A stretch of 64,000 nucleotides of DNA. Source: JAVKSL01 sp050744085. GTDB lineage: Bacteria > Actinomycetota > Acidimicrobiia > Acidimicrobiales > JAJPHD01. The stretch lies in assembly GCA_050744085.1 (NCBI GenBank), contig JBOGGU010000009.1:4524-68523 (forward strand), read 5' to 3'. How positions within the stretch are numbered: position 1 is the first letter of the stretch; each line of letters starts with the position of its first letter. The notes beneath the pieces are model-generated. The model had not been told where the DNA came from. It was given only the letters and a program-made list of their open reading frames with translations, and made no database searches. Positions 7,594 to 15,797 of the stretch are shown piece by piece. The translations under genes were made by a program, and so were the position numbers.

Positions 7594-9156
7594 GTGGTGG
7601 TTCCCTCCCTGGCAGCAGGGGTCCTGGTGGCGGCCAGCGTCCCACCCCACGGGCTCTGGGAGCTGGGCCTGGTCGGTCTGGGCCTGCTGGCTTGGCGGCT
7701 GATGGGCCTTCGGGGCCGGGCCCGGTTGCTGGCGGGCGGCTGGTTCGGTGTCGGCCTGTTCGGCCCCACCCTGGCTTGGATACCGGCGTTCAGCGGCATC
7801 GGGTACGTGATCGTCGTGGTGCTGGAGTCGCTGTTCTTCGCCCTGGCGTGCGGCCTGGTCCCTGCGGGCCGGGGCCGGGCGCTGGCGTTCCCCGCGGCAG
7901 TCACCCTTGCCGAGGCAGCCCGGAGCGCCTGGCCCTTCGGCGGCCTGCCGATGGGGGGGATCCCGCTGGGCCAGGCAAGCGGGCCGCTCCTCGCCACCGC
8001 CAGGGTGGGCGGCCCGCTCCTGGTCACCGGCCTGGCGGCCCTCGGGGGGGTGTGCCTTGCCCAGACAGCGGCACTGGTCCAGCTCTGGTGGCGGGCCCAT
8101 TTTGGCGAGGAATATGCCCGGAGCCGCCCAGCCGCCGTGCCCACCCACGACCCGCGCCCGCCCCGCACTGGCCCCGCTGCGCTCCTGGCCGCCGTGGTGG
8201 TCGTCGGGGCGGTAGCTGCGTCGGGCAACCTGGCGCCCGACGGGGGGCCGCCGGTCGGCAGCATCACGGTGGCGCTGGTGCAGGGCGGTGGGATCCGGGG
8301 GCTTCGGGCGGTGAACGTGAACCCGGAGATCGGCTTCTATGACCAGCTGCGTGAGTCCCAGCACGTGACGCCCCCCGTCGACCTTGTCGTCTGGCCCGAG
8401 GACACTGTCGCGCTGCCCGGCCCGCTGGCGGGTACAGTCGCCGAAGCCCAGCTCGCCGAGCTTGCCAAGTCCTTCCACGCCACCCTTGTCGCTGGTGTTA
8501 CCGACGACGTCGGCGCGACCCAGTTCCTCAACCGGGCTGTGGCGTGGGCACCGAGCGGCAAAGTCATCGGGAGCTACGAGAAAGTCCACCGGGTGCCTTT
8601 CGGCGAGTACGTGCCGGGTCGCTCCATCCTTCGCCACCTGGTCAGCCTGGCATACGTCCCCCGGGACGCCATCGCCGGCCACGGGCCGGGGATGCTCAGG
8701 ACGCCGGCTGGGCCGCTCGGGGTCATGATCTCCTACGAGGTGTTCTTTGCCGGGCGGGCCAGGGCTGCGGTGAGGGCTGGGGGGCAGGTGCTGGTCGTTC
8801 CCACCAATACCTCTTCTTATGTGGGCGACCAGGTGCCGTCGGAGGAGGTGGCCGCCGACCGCCTCCGGGCTGTGGAGGAGGGTCGGGACCTGGTCCAGGC
8901 CTCGCCCACCGGCTACTCGACGGTTGTCACCCACGACGGGCGGCTCCGCGAGAGCTCGGCTCTGGGGGTCCCTGCCGTCGTGCAAGCGACGGTCGCGAAG
9001 CGCAGGGGCCTCACCCTCTACGAGCGCGGCGGGGAGCTTCCGGAGCTGGCTCTGGCGGCTGCGGCCCTGCTGGCGGGCTGGGCCCAGGGGGTGGCTCGGC
9101 GGTCCGGCGGGGTGGCTCGGCAGGCGCCGGGGTTGGCGGCTCGGCGGGCGCCGTAG
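7594..9156 (+). CDS. lnt: apolipoprotein N-acyltransferase-like protein with Ser at the nucleophile position
   Basis: The N-terminal half has about six hydrophobic membrane segments and the C-terminal half is a nitrilase-type domain, the architecture of Lnt, which adds the third acyl chain to lipoproteins at the outer face of the membrane. The family triad is Glu-Lys-Cys. Here the Glu is in VWPEDT (E269) and the Lys in GSYEKVHRVPFGEY (K330), but the expected Cys is a serine in VMISYEVFF (S380, codon TCC). The enzyme may therefore be altered or use a different mechanism. The start was set at GTG 7594 because the membrane segments begin directly after it. The Arg/Ala-rich tail overlaps the convergent gene by 146 bp. 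Confidence 0.8.
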   Translation: MVVPSLAAGVLVAASVPPHGLWELGLVGLGLLAWRLMGLRGRARLLAGGWFGVGLFGPTLAWIPAFSGIGYVIVVVLESLFFALACGLVPAGRGRALAFPAAVTLAEAARSAWPFGGLPMGGIPLGQASGPLLATARVGGPLLVTGLAALGGVCLAQTAALVQLWWRAHFGEEYARSRPAAVPTHDPRPPRTGPAALLAAVVVVGAVAASGNLAPDGGPPVGSITVALVQGGGIRGLRAVNVNPEIGFYDQLRESQHVTPPVDLVVWPEDTVALPGPLAGTVAEAQLAELAKSFHATLVAGVTDDVGATQFLNRAVAWAPSGKVIGSYEKVHRVPFGEYVPGRSILRHLVSLAYVPRDAIAGHGPGMLRTPAGPLGVMISYEVFFAGRARAAVRAGGQVLVVPTNTSSYVGDQVPSEEVAADRLRAVEEGRDLVQASPTGYSTVVTHDGRLRESSALGVPAVVQATVAKRRGLTLYERGGELPELALAAAALLAGWAQGVARRSGGVARQAPGLAARRAP

Positions 9157-10228
9157 ATGGCGGGTCGGCAGGCACCGGGGTTGGCGGCTCGGCAGGCGTC
9201 GGGGCTGGTGGGCTCGCAGCGTCCTCCTCCGCCGGGCCTGCCTCAGGGTCCGCCGGCGCTGGGTCGAACTCGACTGTGATCCGCTGGAAGGTCTTGTAGC
9301 GCTCGATCCGGGTGTAGGACTCGTACAGGGCCAGGTCGGCTTCCGTGAGGTCGTGGGTGTCTGTGAACAGCGACCCGAGGCCCCTGGGCCAGAGCTTTCG
9401 GGCGTGCACCACGTTGATCTCGGCGCAGATCACCGTGATGATCGCCTCCACGTAGATCCAGGCGAGGAGGCCCAGGACCACCCCGAACAGCCCGACGAAA
9501 GCGTCCGCCCCCTGGAGGGCGTGGGCCACGTAGAAGGTCCCGACGCTCTGGAGTGCCTGCCAGCACGTGCCGGCGAGGAACGCCCCCGGCAGCACCTGGC
9601 GCACCGACAGCTTTGCTGCGGTGAGCCGCAGGAAGGCGAGCACGTAGATGGCCACGTTGAGCCCCAGGGAGAAGGCTGTGGTGGCTATGCGGGATGCCTC
9701 GCCGAGGTACCTCACCGTGTCAACTGTGAACGCCGACAGCCCCGTGGTGAACAGCACGCCAAGGCCGAGCACGCCGAGCAGCTCTGCGCTGCGTAACCGG
9801 GTCTGGAGCGGGTTCGGGCGATCCTGGCGGGGCACTGCCCAGACCCGGTTGAAGGCGTTGTGGCCTGCCTGCACCACCTCGAGGCCCCCGTGGATGCACA
9901 CTGCCAGCGCCACGACGAGCGTGATCACGCTGCCCCTGATTGCGTGGACGTTCTGGCTGATCTGGTTTCCGATGATCGGGAAATGGGCCAGCGCCGATCC
10001 GAGCAGCTGGTGTTGGAACGCCGGGTTCCCGCTGGCCACAAAGGCCAGGATCGTGACCAGGATCAACAGCAGGAAGAACAGCGAGATGAACCCGTAGTAC
10101 GCGATCAGCGCAGCAAGGAAGTTCCCCTGGTCGTCGAAGAACTTGTAAGCCACGGCCAGCGGGAATCCGGCCCAGCGGTGGCGGCGCTGGTAGGCGTCGA
10201 AGCGCGTCACGAGCCGGCGCTCAGCCAC
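9011..10228 (-). CDS. YihY/BrkB-family integral membrane protein with Pro-rich C-terminal repeat tail
   Basis: The first 300 residues match the YihY/virulence factor BrkB family: an N-terminal DAYQRRHRWAGFPLAVAYKFFDDQGNFLAALIAYYGF-type amphipathic start, then about six membrane spans and the VEAIITVICAEINVVHA segment. Its function is not established; a transporter role is often suggested. The last 100 residues are a Pro/Ala/Glu tail with repeats of PAEPPTPAPADPP type, encoded by tandem DNA repeats near 9110-9200. The same DNA encodes the end of lnt on the other strand. The gene is monocistronic on this strand. Confidence 0.82.
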   Translation of the reverse strand: MAERRLVTRFDAYQRRHRWAGFPLAVAYKFFDDQGNFLAALIAYYGFISLFFLLLILVTILAFVASGNPAFQHQLLGSALAHFPIIGNQISQNVHAIRGSVITLVVALAVCIHGGLEVVQAGHNAFNRVWAVPRQDRPNPLQTRLRSAELLGVLGLGVLFTTGLSAFTVDTVRYLGEASRIATTAFSLGLNVAIYVLAFLRLTAAKLSVRQVLPGAFLAGTCWQALQSVGTFYVAHALQGADAFVGLFGVVLGLLAWIYVEAIITVICAEINVVHARKLWPRGLGSLFTDTHDLTEADLALYESYTRIERYKTFQRITVEFDPAPADPEAGPAEEDAASPPAPTPAEPPTPVPADPPSTAPAEPPTPAPAEPPRRTAEPPPGPSPPAGPQPPEPAPEAPRRARRG

Positions 10229-10258
10229 CGCCGGTCCAACCCGAGCGGGTCGGGGGCG

Positions 10259-10834
10259 TCAGAGCGACGGGCCGGGCATTCCCACGACGGGGCTCGCTCC
10301 GGTGTCCTCGCCCGGTCGGGGCCCGGCCCCACCCGGCAGGGGCCCGTCCTCACCGGTCCCACGAGTGCCGGGCTTGTCGCGGTCGACGAAAAGGAGGCGG
10401 TTGAAGACGATGAACTTTCCCACCCACAGCAGGGCGTATGAGGCCAGGGAGGCCACCTCGGCCAGGACCCCGACGCCCAGCCGGGAGAGACCGAGGTGCC
10501 GCCCGAGGTCGGCAGCCAGCTCCACTGCGTACACCGAGAAGGCCAGTCCAATGAACGCCACGACCCAGAAGGGAATCACTTCCTTGAGCAGGTGCGAACG
10601 TCCCCGCCTGCCCCACGCCCAATAGCGATTGAGGGTGTAGGAGGGAACCGTTCCCACTGCGGTGGCGATGACCTGGCACCAGCCCGCCGTCGCCACTCGG
10701 AGCACGTTGAAGACCACAGCGAAGGTGACGAGGGTGACCACTATCGAGACGACCGAGACGACCGAATACTTGATCGCCTTGCGCCCCGTCGGAGTGCGTG
10801 ATAGCTCCACGAGGGCGCGTCGGGACAGGTCCAC
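10259..10834 (-). CDS. GtrA-like membrane protein
   Basis: A 191-residue protein with four predicted membrane spans of the GtrA family, small proteins that are thought to move lipid-linked sugars across the membrane in cell-envelope polysaccharide assembly. The family-typical segments YSVVSVVSIVVTLVTF, TAVGTVPSYTLNRYWAWG and LWVGKFIVFNRLLFVD are visible. A 40-residue Gly/Pro-rich C-terminal extension follows. The GTG start overlaps the stop of the upstream ABC permease gene on the same strand (TAGTG), so it may be co-transcribed with the metal importer even though its role is different. Confidence 0.8.
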   Translation of the reverse strand: MDLSRRALVELSRTPTGRKAIKYSVVSVVSIVVTLVTFAVVFNVLRVATAGWCQVIATAVGTVPSYTLNRYWAWGRRGRSHLLKEVIPFWVVAFIGLAFSVYAVELAADLGRHLGLSRLGVGVLAEVASLASYALLWVGKFIVFNRLLFVDRDKPGTRGTGEDGPLPGGAGPRPGEDTGASPVVGMPGPSL

Positions 10835-11664
10835 TACCGCTGGAGGCTAGCTGCCCCCAGAATGTCGCGCACAACGACCCGTCCCTGCCAGGCAGCCCAC
10901 CCGCGACCGGCGGCGTAGGACAGCGCGCCCAGGGAGCCCACGAAGAATCCGACCGGCAGGTTCGAGAGGTAGGAGATGGCGATTGCCGCCCACACCGTGA
11001 CGAGGGCGATGGCCACCGATGCGGTCATGGCAACCCCAGGGCGGCTGGTGAACGAGCGGGCGGCGGCGGTGGGACTGACGAGCAGGCTGAAGACCAGCAG
11101 GGTGCCGACCACCGGCACCGCCGCGCTGGTGGTGAGGGCTATCACCACCAAGAAGCAGGCCTCCATGCGCCGGGGCCCCACGCCCCGCGCAGCAGCTACG
11201 TCCGGGGTGACGGTGGAGGCCAGCAAGGGCCGGTAAAGGGCCGCCACCGCGGCGACGGACACGGCGCCGATCGCTGCGGTGGGAACAAGCTCGTGGCTGG
11301 CCACCCCGAGGACCTCGCCGAACAGCAGCGAGTAGATCTGGGGGGCGTACTCGCTGGTCATGGACAAGAAGAGCGATCCCAGGCCGAGCATCACCACGAT
11401 CACCAGGGCAGTGGCAACGTCGCGCCGCGCCCTGCGCCCAAGTGCGCTGATCGACAGGGCTCCGAGCAGTGAGAACGCGCCGAGGCCGGCGATGGGGTTG
11501 GCGCCCAGCAAAGCCGCTCCTGCCGCGCCCGCGAAGGCCCCGTTGGGGATTGCATGCGCCGCGAAGGCCGAGCCTCGTAGCACCGTGAAGAACCCGACCA
11601 CGCCAGCAACCACCCCGACGATGGTCGCCGCCGCCCAGGCGTTGAGCATGAAGCCCGAGAACAC
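10834..11664 (-). CDS. metal ABC transporter permease (ZnuB/MntB type), second subunit
   Basis: This is a 276-residue inner-membrane permease of the ABC-3 family with about eight hydrophobic spans. The family features are SAFAAHAIPNGAFAGAAGAALLG near residue 30, which faces the substrate path, and the coupling block TPDVAAARGVGPRRME, which contacts the ATPase. It is the last of four importer genes and its start lies next to the stop of the first permease, so the two likely form a heterodimer. Zinc is the likely substrate because a Fur/Zur-type gene is divergent from the operon; manganese cannot be excluded. Confidence 0.88.
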   Translation of the reverse strand: MFSGFMLNAWAAATIVGVVAGVVGFFTVLRGSAFAAHAIPNGAFAGAAGAALLGANPIAGLGAFSLLGALSISALGRRARRDVATALVIVVMLGLGSLFLSMTSEYAPQIYSLLFGEVLGVASHELVPTAAIGAVSVAAVAALYRPLLASTVTPDVAAARGVGPRRMEACFLVVIALTTSAAVPVVGTLLVFSLLVSPTAAARSFTSRPGVAMTASVAIALVTVWAAIAISYLSNLPVGFFVGSLGALSYAAGRGWAAWQGRVVVRDILGAASLQR

Positions 11665-12591
11665 CTACTCAGCCCTCTCGTGCCCGACGTGCCGACCGTG
11701 CCCCGCCCGCAGGCCGGGCCCGTCCCGCTGCGGCGCAGCGCTTGCCAAGAGGTAGAAGACAAGGACCAGGCTGACCACGAAGAAGCTGGCCGGCCAGCCG
11801 TGGTGGGCGGGTGGCCAGTAGTAGCTGTCGTAAGACAACAGCACGCCCAGCCAAGTTGCCACGATGCCGATGAGGCCTGCCAGCGCCATCGCCAGGCCGG
11901 TTCGCTTGGTGAGCCGCAGAGCGGTGGCCGAGGGCCCGATCAGGAGGGCTGTGCTCAGGATGGCCCCGATGCTCACCGCGGACAGGGAGACCGCCAGGGC
12001 CAGTGCGAGCAGGTAGCCCACCCCGACCAGGCGGACCGGCACGCCCCGGGCCGCGGCCAGGTCCGTGTCCAGCGAGCTGAGGACCAGCGGCCGGTAGAGG
12101 ACCAGCACCAAGGTCAGCGCGATCGCGCTGAAGGCCCCGACCAGTGGGAGCGACGAGGCGGACAGGGTGAAGATCGAGCCGAACAGCACGTTCACAGTGG
12201 CGCCGGTGGTGCTGGTGAACGTGGTGTCCAGGTACAAGAAAAGGGCGGCCAGCCCGAGGGCCGCGCCGAGCACGATCCCGGTCGCCAGGTCCCGGCCGCG
12301 GGGCCGTCGGATGCCGATCGTCTCCATGGCCCCCGCGGCGAGGACGTTCATGGCGACAAAGCCAAGCAACGGGCTGGTCCCCACCAGGACTGCCGCGGAC
12401 CCACCGGCGGTCCCGATGTCGCCCAGGGAGTGCCCGGCGAAGGACTGGCCCCTCATCACCGTGATGGTGCCTACCACCCCCGAGACAACCGCCGCGACCC
12501 CACCGACGATCAGGGCGGAATGGACCGGTGAGCTGGCGAAGAAGCCGGGGCCGAAGACCGCTCCGAGCAGCGAACCTGCGATCGGGCTCAC
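11665..12591 (-). CDS. metal ABC transporter permease (ZnuB/MntB type), first subunit
   Basis: A 308-residue ABC-3 family permease with about eight membrane segments. SFAGHSLGDIGTAGGSAAVLVG matches the conserved first-half motif and TDLAAARGVPVRLVG the ATPase-coupling loop. The C-terminus ends in a His-rich hydrophilic tail (GHGRHVGHERAE) that could bind metal; this is inference. The gene starts 4 nt after the ATPase stop and is followed directly by the second permease. Confidence 0.88.
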   Translation of the reverse strand: MSPIAGSLLGAVFGPGFFASSPVHSALIVGGVAAVVSGVVGTITVMRGQSFAGHSLGDIGTAGGSAAVLVGTSPLLGFVAMNVLAAGAMETIGIRRPRGRDLATGIVLGAALGLAALFLYLDTTFTSTTGATVNVLFGSIFTLSASSLPLVGAFSAIALTLVLVLYRPLVLSSLDTDLAAARGVPVRLVGVGYLLALALAVSLSAVSIGAILSTALLIGPSATALRLTKRTGLAMALAGLIGIVATWLGVLLSYDSYYWPPAHHGWPASFFVVSLVLVFYLLASAAPQRDGPGLRAGHGRHVGHERAE

Positions 12592-12595
12592 CTGG

Positions 12596-13519
12596 TCACC
12601 CCCGGCTCACCGACGCGTCCTCACAGTGGGAGTCCTCGCGCCCCGCCACCACCAGGATGCGGCCGTCGAGGTGGATCACGTCGACCCGGTGCCCGTAGAG
12701 GGCGCTGAGGGTCTCGGTCCGCACGACCTCCTCGGTGGTGCCGCTGGTCGCTCGCCCAGCCGCAAGGTAGACCACCCGGCTCATGCATCCGAGCAGGGGG
12801 TTCATGTCGTGGGCCGAGACGAGCACCGCCACCTCCTGCTCGGTGGCCACGCGCGCCAGCAGGTCGACGACCTCGCCCTCGCTGCGGATGTCCAGGTTTG
12901 CCAGCGGCTCGTCGAGGAGCAGCAGAGCGGGCTGGCTGATCAGGGCGTGCGCGATCATCACCCGTTGCTGCTCGCCGCCCGAGAGGTTCCCCACCCGGGA
13001 GTTCGCCAGGTGGGTGCCGTCTACCGCTTCCAGCACTGCGTCGATAGCCGCTCGCCGCCTGGACGAGGGCCAGGGGACGCCGAAGCGGTGGCCGTCCAGG
13101 CCGAGGCCAACGAGGTCCCGGGCGCGGAGCGGCATGTCCGGATCCAGGGCCAGCCGCTGGGGTACGTAGGCGAGGAGTGGGTTGCGCCGTGACCTGGGCC
13201 GTCCAGCGACGAGCACCTCGCCTGAGGTGGGCGCTACCAGGCCGAGGATGGCACGCAGCAGGGTGGTCTTGCCGGCCCCGTTCGAGCCGATCAACCCGGT
13301 CACCTCGCCGGGCGCCATGTCGAAGCTGACCCGGTGGAGGACCTCCCGCCCCGACAGCGACACGCTCAGGTCCCTGACCGAGAGCACCTGCGCCGCGACC
13401 CCTGCAGGCCCAGCGACCTCGCCAGGCCCACCGGCGCCAGCAGGCCCAGCGACCTCGCCAGGCCCACCGGCGCCAGCAGCCACAGCGGCTTCGGGGCGCT
13501 CGCCAGCCCGAGTGCCCAC
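12596..13519 (-). CDS. metal ABC transporter ATP-binding protein (ZnuC/MntA type)
   Basis: This 307-residue ATPase energises the two permeases. Walker A GSNGAGKTT, the Q-loop (YVPQRLALDP), signature LSGGEQQRV, Walker B LLLLDEPLANLD and the switch histidine (SAHDMN) are all intact. The first 45 residues are unlike the family: they carry two perfect 36-bp direct repeats (about 13406-13480) encoding GAGGPGEVAGPA twice. The true translation start could lie after this repeat, but no better initiation site is seen and the GTG at 13519 is 2 nt after the preceding stop. Confidence 0.9.
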   Translation of the reverse strand: MGTRAGERPEAAVAAGAGGPGEVAGPAGAGGPGEVAGPAGVAAQVLSVRDLSVSLSGREVLHRVSFDMAPGEVTGLIGSNGAGKTTLLRAILGLVAPTSGEVLVAGRPRSRRNPLLAYVPQRLALDPDMPLRARDLVGLGLDGHRFGVPWPSSRRRAAIDAVLEAVDGTHLANSRVGNLSGGEQQRVMIAHALISQPALLLLDEPLANLDIRSEGEVVDLLARVATEQEVAVLVSAHDMNPLLGCMSRVVYLAAGRATSGTTEEVVRTETLSALYGHRVDVIHLDGRILVVAGREDSHCEDASVSRG

Positions 13520-13521
13520 CC

Positions 13522-14460
13522 CTAGAGCCTCACCGTGGAGACCTGCTGGTCAACAGCCTTCGTGAGCGCCTTCATCTCCGCCAGCATCCAGGACTGGTAG
13601 TCGTAGCCCGGGGTGGGCATCGTCTCGTACACCCCAACCACCGGGATCCCAGCAGACTTGGCCGTGTCGACCAGGCTGGCGGTCAAGGTATCCGTCACTT
13701 GCTGGTTGTACACAAGCACCTTCACCTTGTGCTGGCTCAGCAGGCCCTTCTCGAGGGCGACCCCCTGAGGCGAGGGGTCCACCCCGTTCATTATGTCCGC
13801 TTGGAAGCTGTACGGGGTCAGGTTGTCGGCTCCCATCGCCGACAGCAGGTAGTCGGCCACCGGCTCTGTCGTTGCCACCGGGGCCTTCGTGTGGTGAGCC
13901 TTGAAGCTGGCTATCGCTGCCAGCCACGGGCGCAGGGAGGAGACGAAGCTCGTCGCGTTGGCCCTGAAGTACGAAGCGTGAGCGGGCGCCAGCTTGGAGA
14001 GGTCGGCGGCCAGGGCACTCGCCACCTTGGGCATGGTCGCCGGGTCGTACCACAGGTGCGGGTTGGGGGTGTTGCTCGGCCGCCCGAGCAGCCTTTGTAC
14101 GTCTATCACCTGGCGCCTCGCATTCGGCGAGGCGGACTCGACCTTGGCCATGAAGCTGTCGTAGCCGAGCCCGTTCTGGATCACCAGGCCCGCAGCGCTC
14201 ACCGAGGCCGCCACCCCTGGGCTCACCTCGTAGGTGTGCGGGTCGGTGTTGGGGTTGGCCTCGACCGAGGTGACCCTCACGAAGTGACCCCCGACTTGTG
14301 CCGCCACGCTGCCGTAGGTGTTCTCGGCGGCCACCACCGAGATGACCCCGACCGGGGTCGGGCCCGCCGGCGGGCTGGCCCCGCACCCGGCCACAGCTAC
14401 TGAGCCCGCCAAGGCCACAGCGGCTAGAATTCGGCACCCTTTGAGCCGTTGGATGTACAT
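13522..14460 (-). CDS. zinc/manganese-binding lipoprotein of the ABC importer (ZnuA type)
   Basis: The substrate-binding component of the importer, 312 aa from the ATG at 14460. The N-terminus MYIQRLKGCR plus a hydrophobic run and the lipobox VAGC (Cys26) make it a lipoprotein. The metal-site histidines typical of cluster A-I proteins are visible in NPNTDPHTYEV and NPHLWYDP, with TTEPVADYL and the late YNQQV block. The start was chosen because a strong promoter (TTGCAT, 17 nt, TATGCT) ends 7 nt before this ATG. Longer frames upstream (ATGs at 14472 and 14496) would place the promoter inside the gene. Confidence 0.88.
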   Translation of the reverse strand: MYIQRLKGCRILAAVALAGSVAVAGCGASPPAGPTPVGVISVVAAENTYGSVAAQVGGHFVRVTSVEANPNTDPHTYEVSPGVAASVSAAGLVIQNGLGYDSFMAKVESASPNARRQVIDVQRLLGRPSNTPNPHLWYDPATMPKVASALAADLSKLAPAHASYFRANATSFVSSLRPWLAAIASFKAHHTKAPVATTEPVADYLLSAMGADNLTPYSFQADIMNGVDPSPQGVALEKGLLSQHKVKVLVYNQQVTDTLTASLVDTAKSAGIPVVGVYETMPTPGYDYQSWMLAEMKALTKAVDQQVSTVRL

Positions 14461-14467
14461 GGCCTTC

Positions 14468-14496
14468 AGCATAATCGGTAACGGGAACGAATGCAA
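14468..14496 (-). promoter_or_regulatory. sigma-70-type promoter of the metal importer operon
   Basis: On the minus strand TTGCAT (14496-14491) and TATGCT (14473-14468) are separated by 17 nt and followed 7 nt later by the ATG of the binding-protein gene, so a leaderless mRNA is predicted. GCAT/ATGC ends form a weak imperfect dyad over the spacer, a possible Zur operator shared with the divergent regulator. Confidence 0.6.
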
Positions 14497-14534
14497 GTAG
14501 CTCGGTCGGGCCGACCTCGCTAAGATCGGGTCCT

Positions 14535-14963
14535 GTGGCCGTCGACCCCGTCCACCTGACCCGTCGAGGGCCCCAGGAGCGCTCGACCCGCCAGAAGCGG
14601 GCCCTGGCAGCGGTCCTGGACGTCTCCGAGTCGTTCCGCTCTGCTCAGGACCTGTTCACCGAGCTGAGGGCAAACGGTGAGAACGTCGGGCTTACCACGG
14701 TCTACAACCAGCTCCGCGCCCTGGCCTCCTCAGGCGAGCTGGACGCCCTGCGAGCCGACGACGGCGAGACCCTCTACCGCCGTTGCGACAGCGAGCACCA
14801 CCACCACCACCTGGTCTGCCGGGCCTGCGGGCGCACCGTGGAGGTGGAGGGCCCCGAGGTGGAGCGCTGGGCCACCGCGGTGGCCGCCGACCACGGCTTC
14901 GTCGACGTCACCCACACCCTGGAGGTAGTGGGCACCTGCACCGGCTGCGCACGGCCAATTTAG
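14535..14963 (+). CDS. zur: Fur-family metal regulator, probably Zur
   Basis: This 142-residue protein is a Fur-superfamily repressor: a winged helix (TRQKRALAAVLDVSESFRSAQDLF, then VGLTTVYNQLRALASSGEL as recognition helix) followed by the dimerisation domain. Metal-site features are the His-rich CDSEHHHHHLVCRACG segment and the structural-zinc CxxC in VVGTCTGCA. Divergence from the ABC importer operon, with a 74-bp shared control region, supports zinc-responsive repression of uptake; Zur rather than Mur/Fur is inferred from context. The GTG at 14535 gives a normal family length. Confidence 0.88.
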   Translation: MAVDPVHLTRRGPQERSTRQKRALAAVLDVSESFRSAQDLFTELRANGENVGLTTVYNQLRALASSGELDALRADDGETLYRRCDSEHHHHHLVCRACGRTVEVEGPEVERWATAVAADHGFVDVTHTLEVVGTCTGCARPI

Positions 14964-15065
14964 CCCCAGGCCGAGCTGGGCGGCGCGGTGGGGCCCGGAA
15001 GGGACATCGCCGGGTCGGGGGACGCCAGCCCTCTTGATACCAAGTCACGCACGCCTCGGACCCCG
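14962..15065 (-). pseudogene. remnant of a vapC 3' end
   Basis: The minus strand reads RDLVSRGLASPDPAMSLPG, which aligns with RDLVSKGLAALPGDVPPDQ at the C-terminus of the intact vapC at 15357-15797, and the nucleotides are similar too. No PIN-domain core precedes it. It is therefore a truncated copy left by duplication or deletion. Confidence 0.6.
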
Positions 15066-15103
15066 CCCTGCAGGAGCGCCGAAGGCCATGGCCGAGTCTG
15101 TGG

Positions 15104-15316
15104 GTGAGGAGTACGGCCGGACCCTTTGGGGCCGCTATCGGTGTAGCCGTGCTCTCGGCGGTGGCTGCGGCGAGCACGAAGGCGCTCACGCCGGGCGCAC
15201 GCAGCAGACATCCCTCCGTGGCCGTCCACGACCTGGACGCCGTGATCGCCCGGCAACGAAGAGATCAGGTCCCGCCTACTCACCGTTCGCGTATTCTGCG
15301 CCTGGTTGCTCGATAA
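15104..15316 (+). pseudogene. probable remnant of an MFS drug-efflux transporter C-terminal region
   Basis: The frame contains PFGAAIGVAVLSAVAAASTKAL, which resembles the penultimate membrane segment of DHA2-type (EmrB/QacA) permeases. The remaining 45 residues have no transporter features and the upstream part is missing. It lies between two vapC-derived sequences, so it is read as debris of an unstable region. With the vapC remnant it accounts for the 390-bp space 14964-15356. Confidence 0.4.
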
Positions 15317-15356
15317 CGCCGGGCGTCGAGCCATGCGCAGTCGGGCCTGAGCCCGT

Positions 15357-15797
15357 TCACTGAACGGCCGTGCCCGGCCCGGTGGGTTGGTCTGGCGGGA
15401 CATCCCCGGGGAGTGCTGCCAGCCCCTTGGACACCAGGTCACGGACGTCGCAGCTGACCAACCGTGCGCCGTGAGACCGGGCGGCAGCCACATAAGCAGC
15501 GTCGTAAGCCGAGATCTCGTGTTCGCGAGCTATGCCTGCCGCGTCCGCCATCAGGGCAGCGTCTGCCCTGATGAGCCCACCATCGTTGGCCAGCGCGGCA
15601 ACTCGCTGTATGAGGCGGAGCGCGGCGGCGTGGTCGTGCCAAGCACGGACCGCCACGTTGTTTACCTCGTAGAAGGCCAGGTCGAGGGTGCTAAGTGGAT
15701 CAGGGCCGGCGAGCAATCGCACCGCACCCGCATGGTTCGTGTCCTCGGTGTCCTCGCGTGCCAACAGGACACTGGCGTCTACGAGCCAGGGGCTCAA
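15357..15797 (-). CDS. VapC-type PIN-domain toxin
   Basis: A complete 146-residue PIN-domain ribonuclease. The acidic metal-binding residues are seen in WLVDASVLLARED at the N-terminus, AFYEVNNVAVRAW in the middle, and SAYDAAYVAAARSHGARLVSCD near the end, matching the D...E...D...D layout of VapC. Its start overlaps the stop of the ribbon-helix-helix gene by 4 nt, so they form a coupled pair. The C-terminal tail (PPDQPTGPGTAVQ) is duplicated in degenerate form 300 bp downstream. Confidence 0.9.
   Translation of the reverse strand: MSPWLVDASVLLAREDTEDTNHAGAVRLLAGPDPLSTLDLAFYEVNNVAVRAWHDHAAALRLIQRVAALANDGGLIRADAALMADAAGIAREHEISAYDAAYVAAARSHGARLVSCDVRDLVSKGLAALPGDVPPDQPTGPGTAVQ

Noticed and set aside
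14926..14965. A possible further copy of the AGTGGGCAC...AAATTT element at the 3' end of zur
   Set aside because: Part of the match encodes the conserved CxxC zinc site of Fur proteins, so similarity can be explained by coding constraint.
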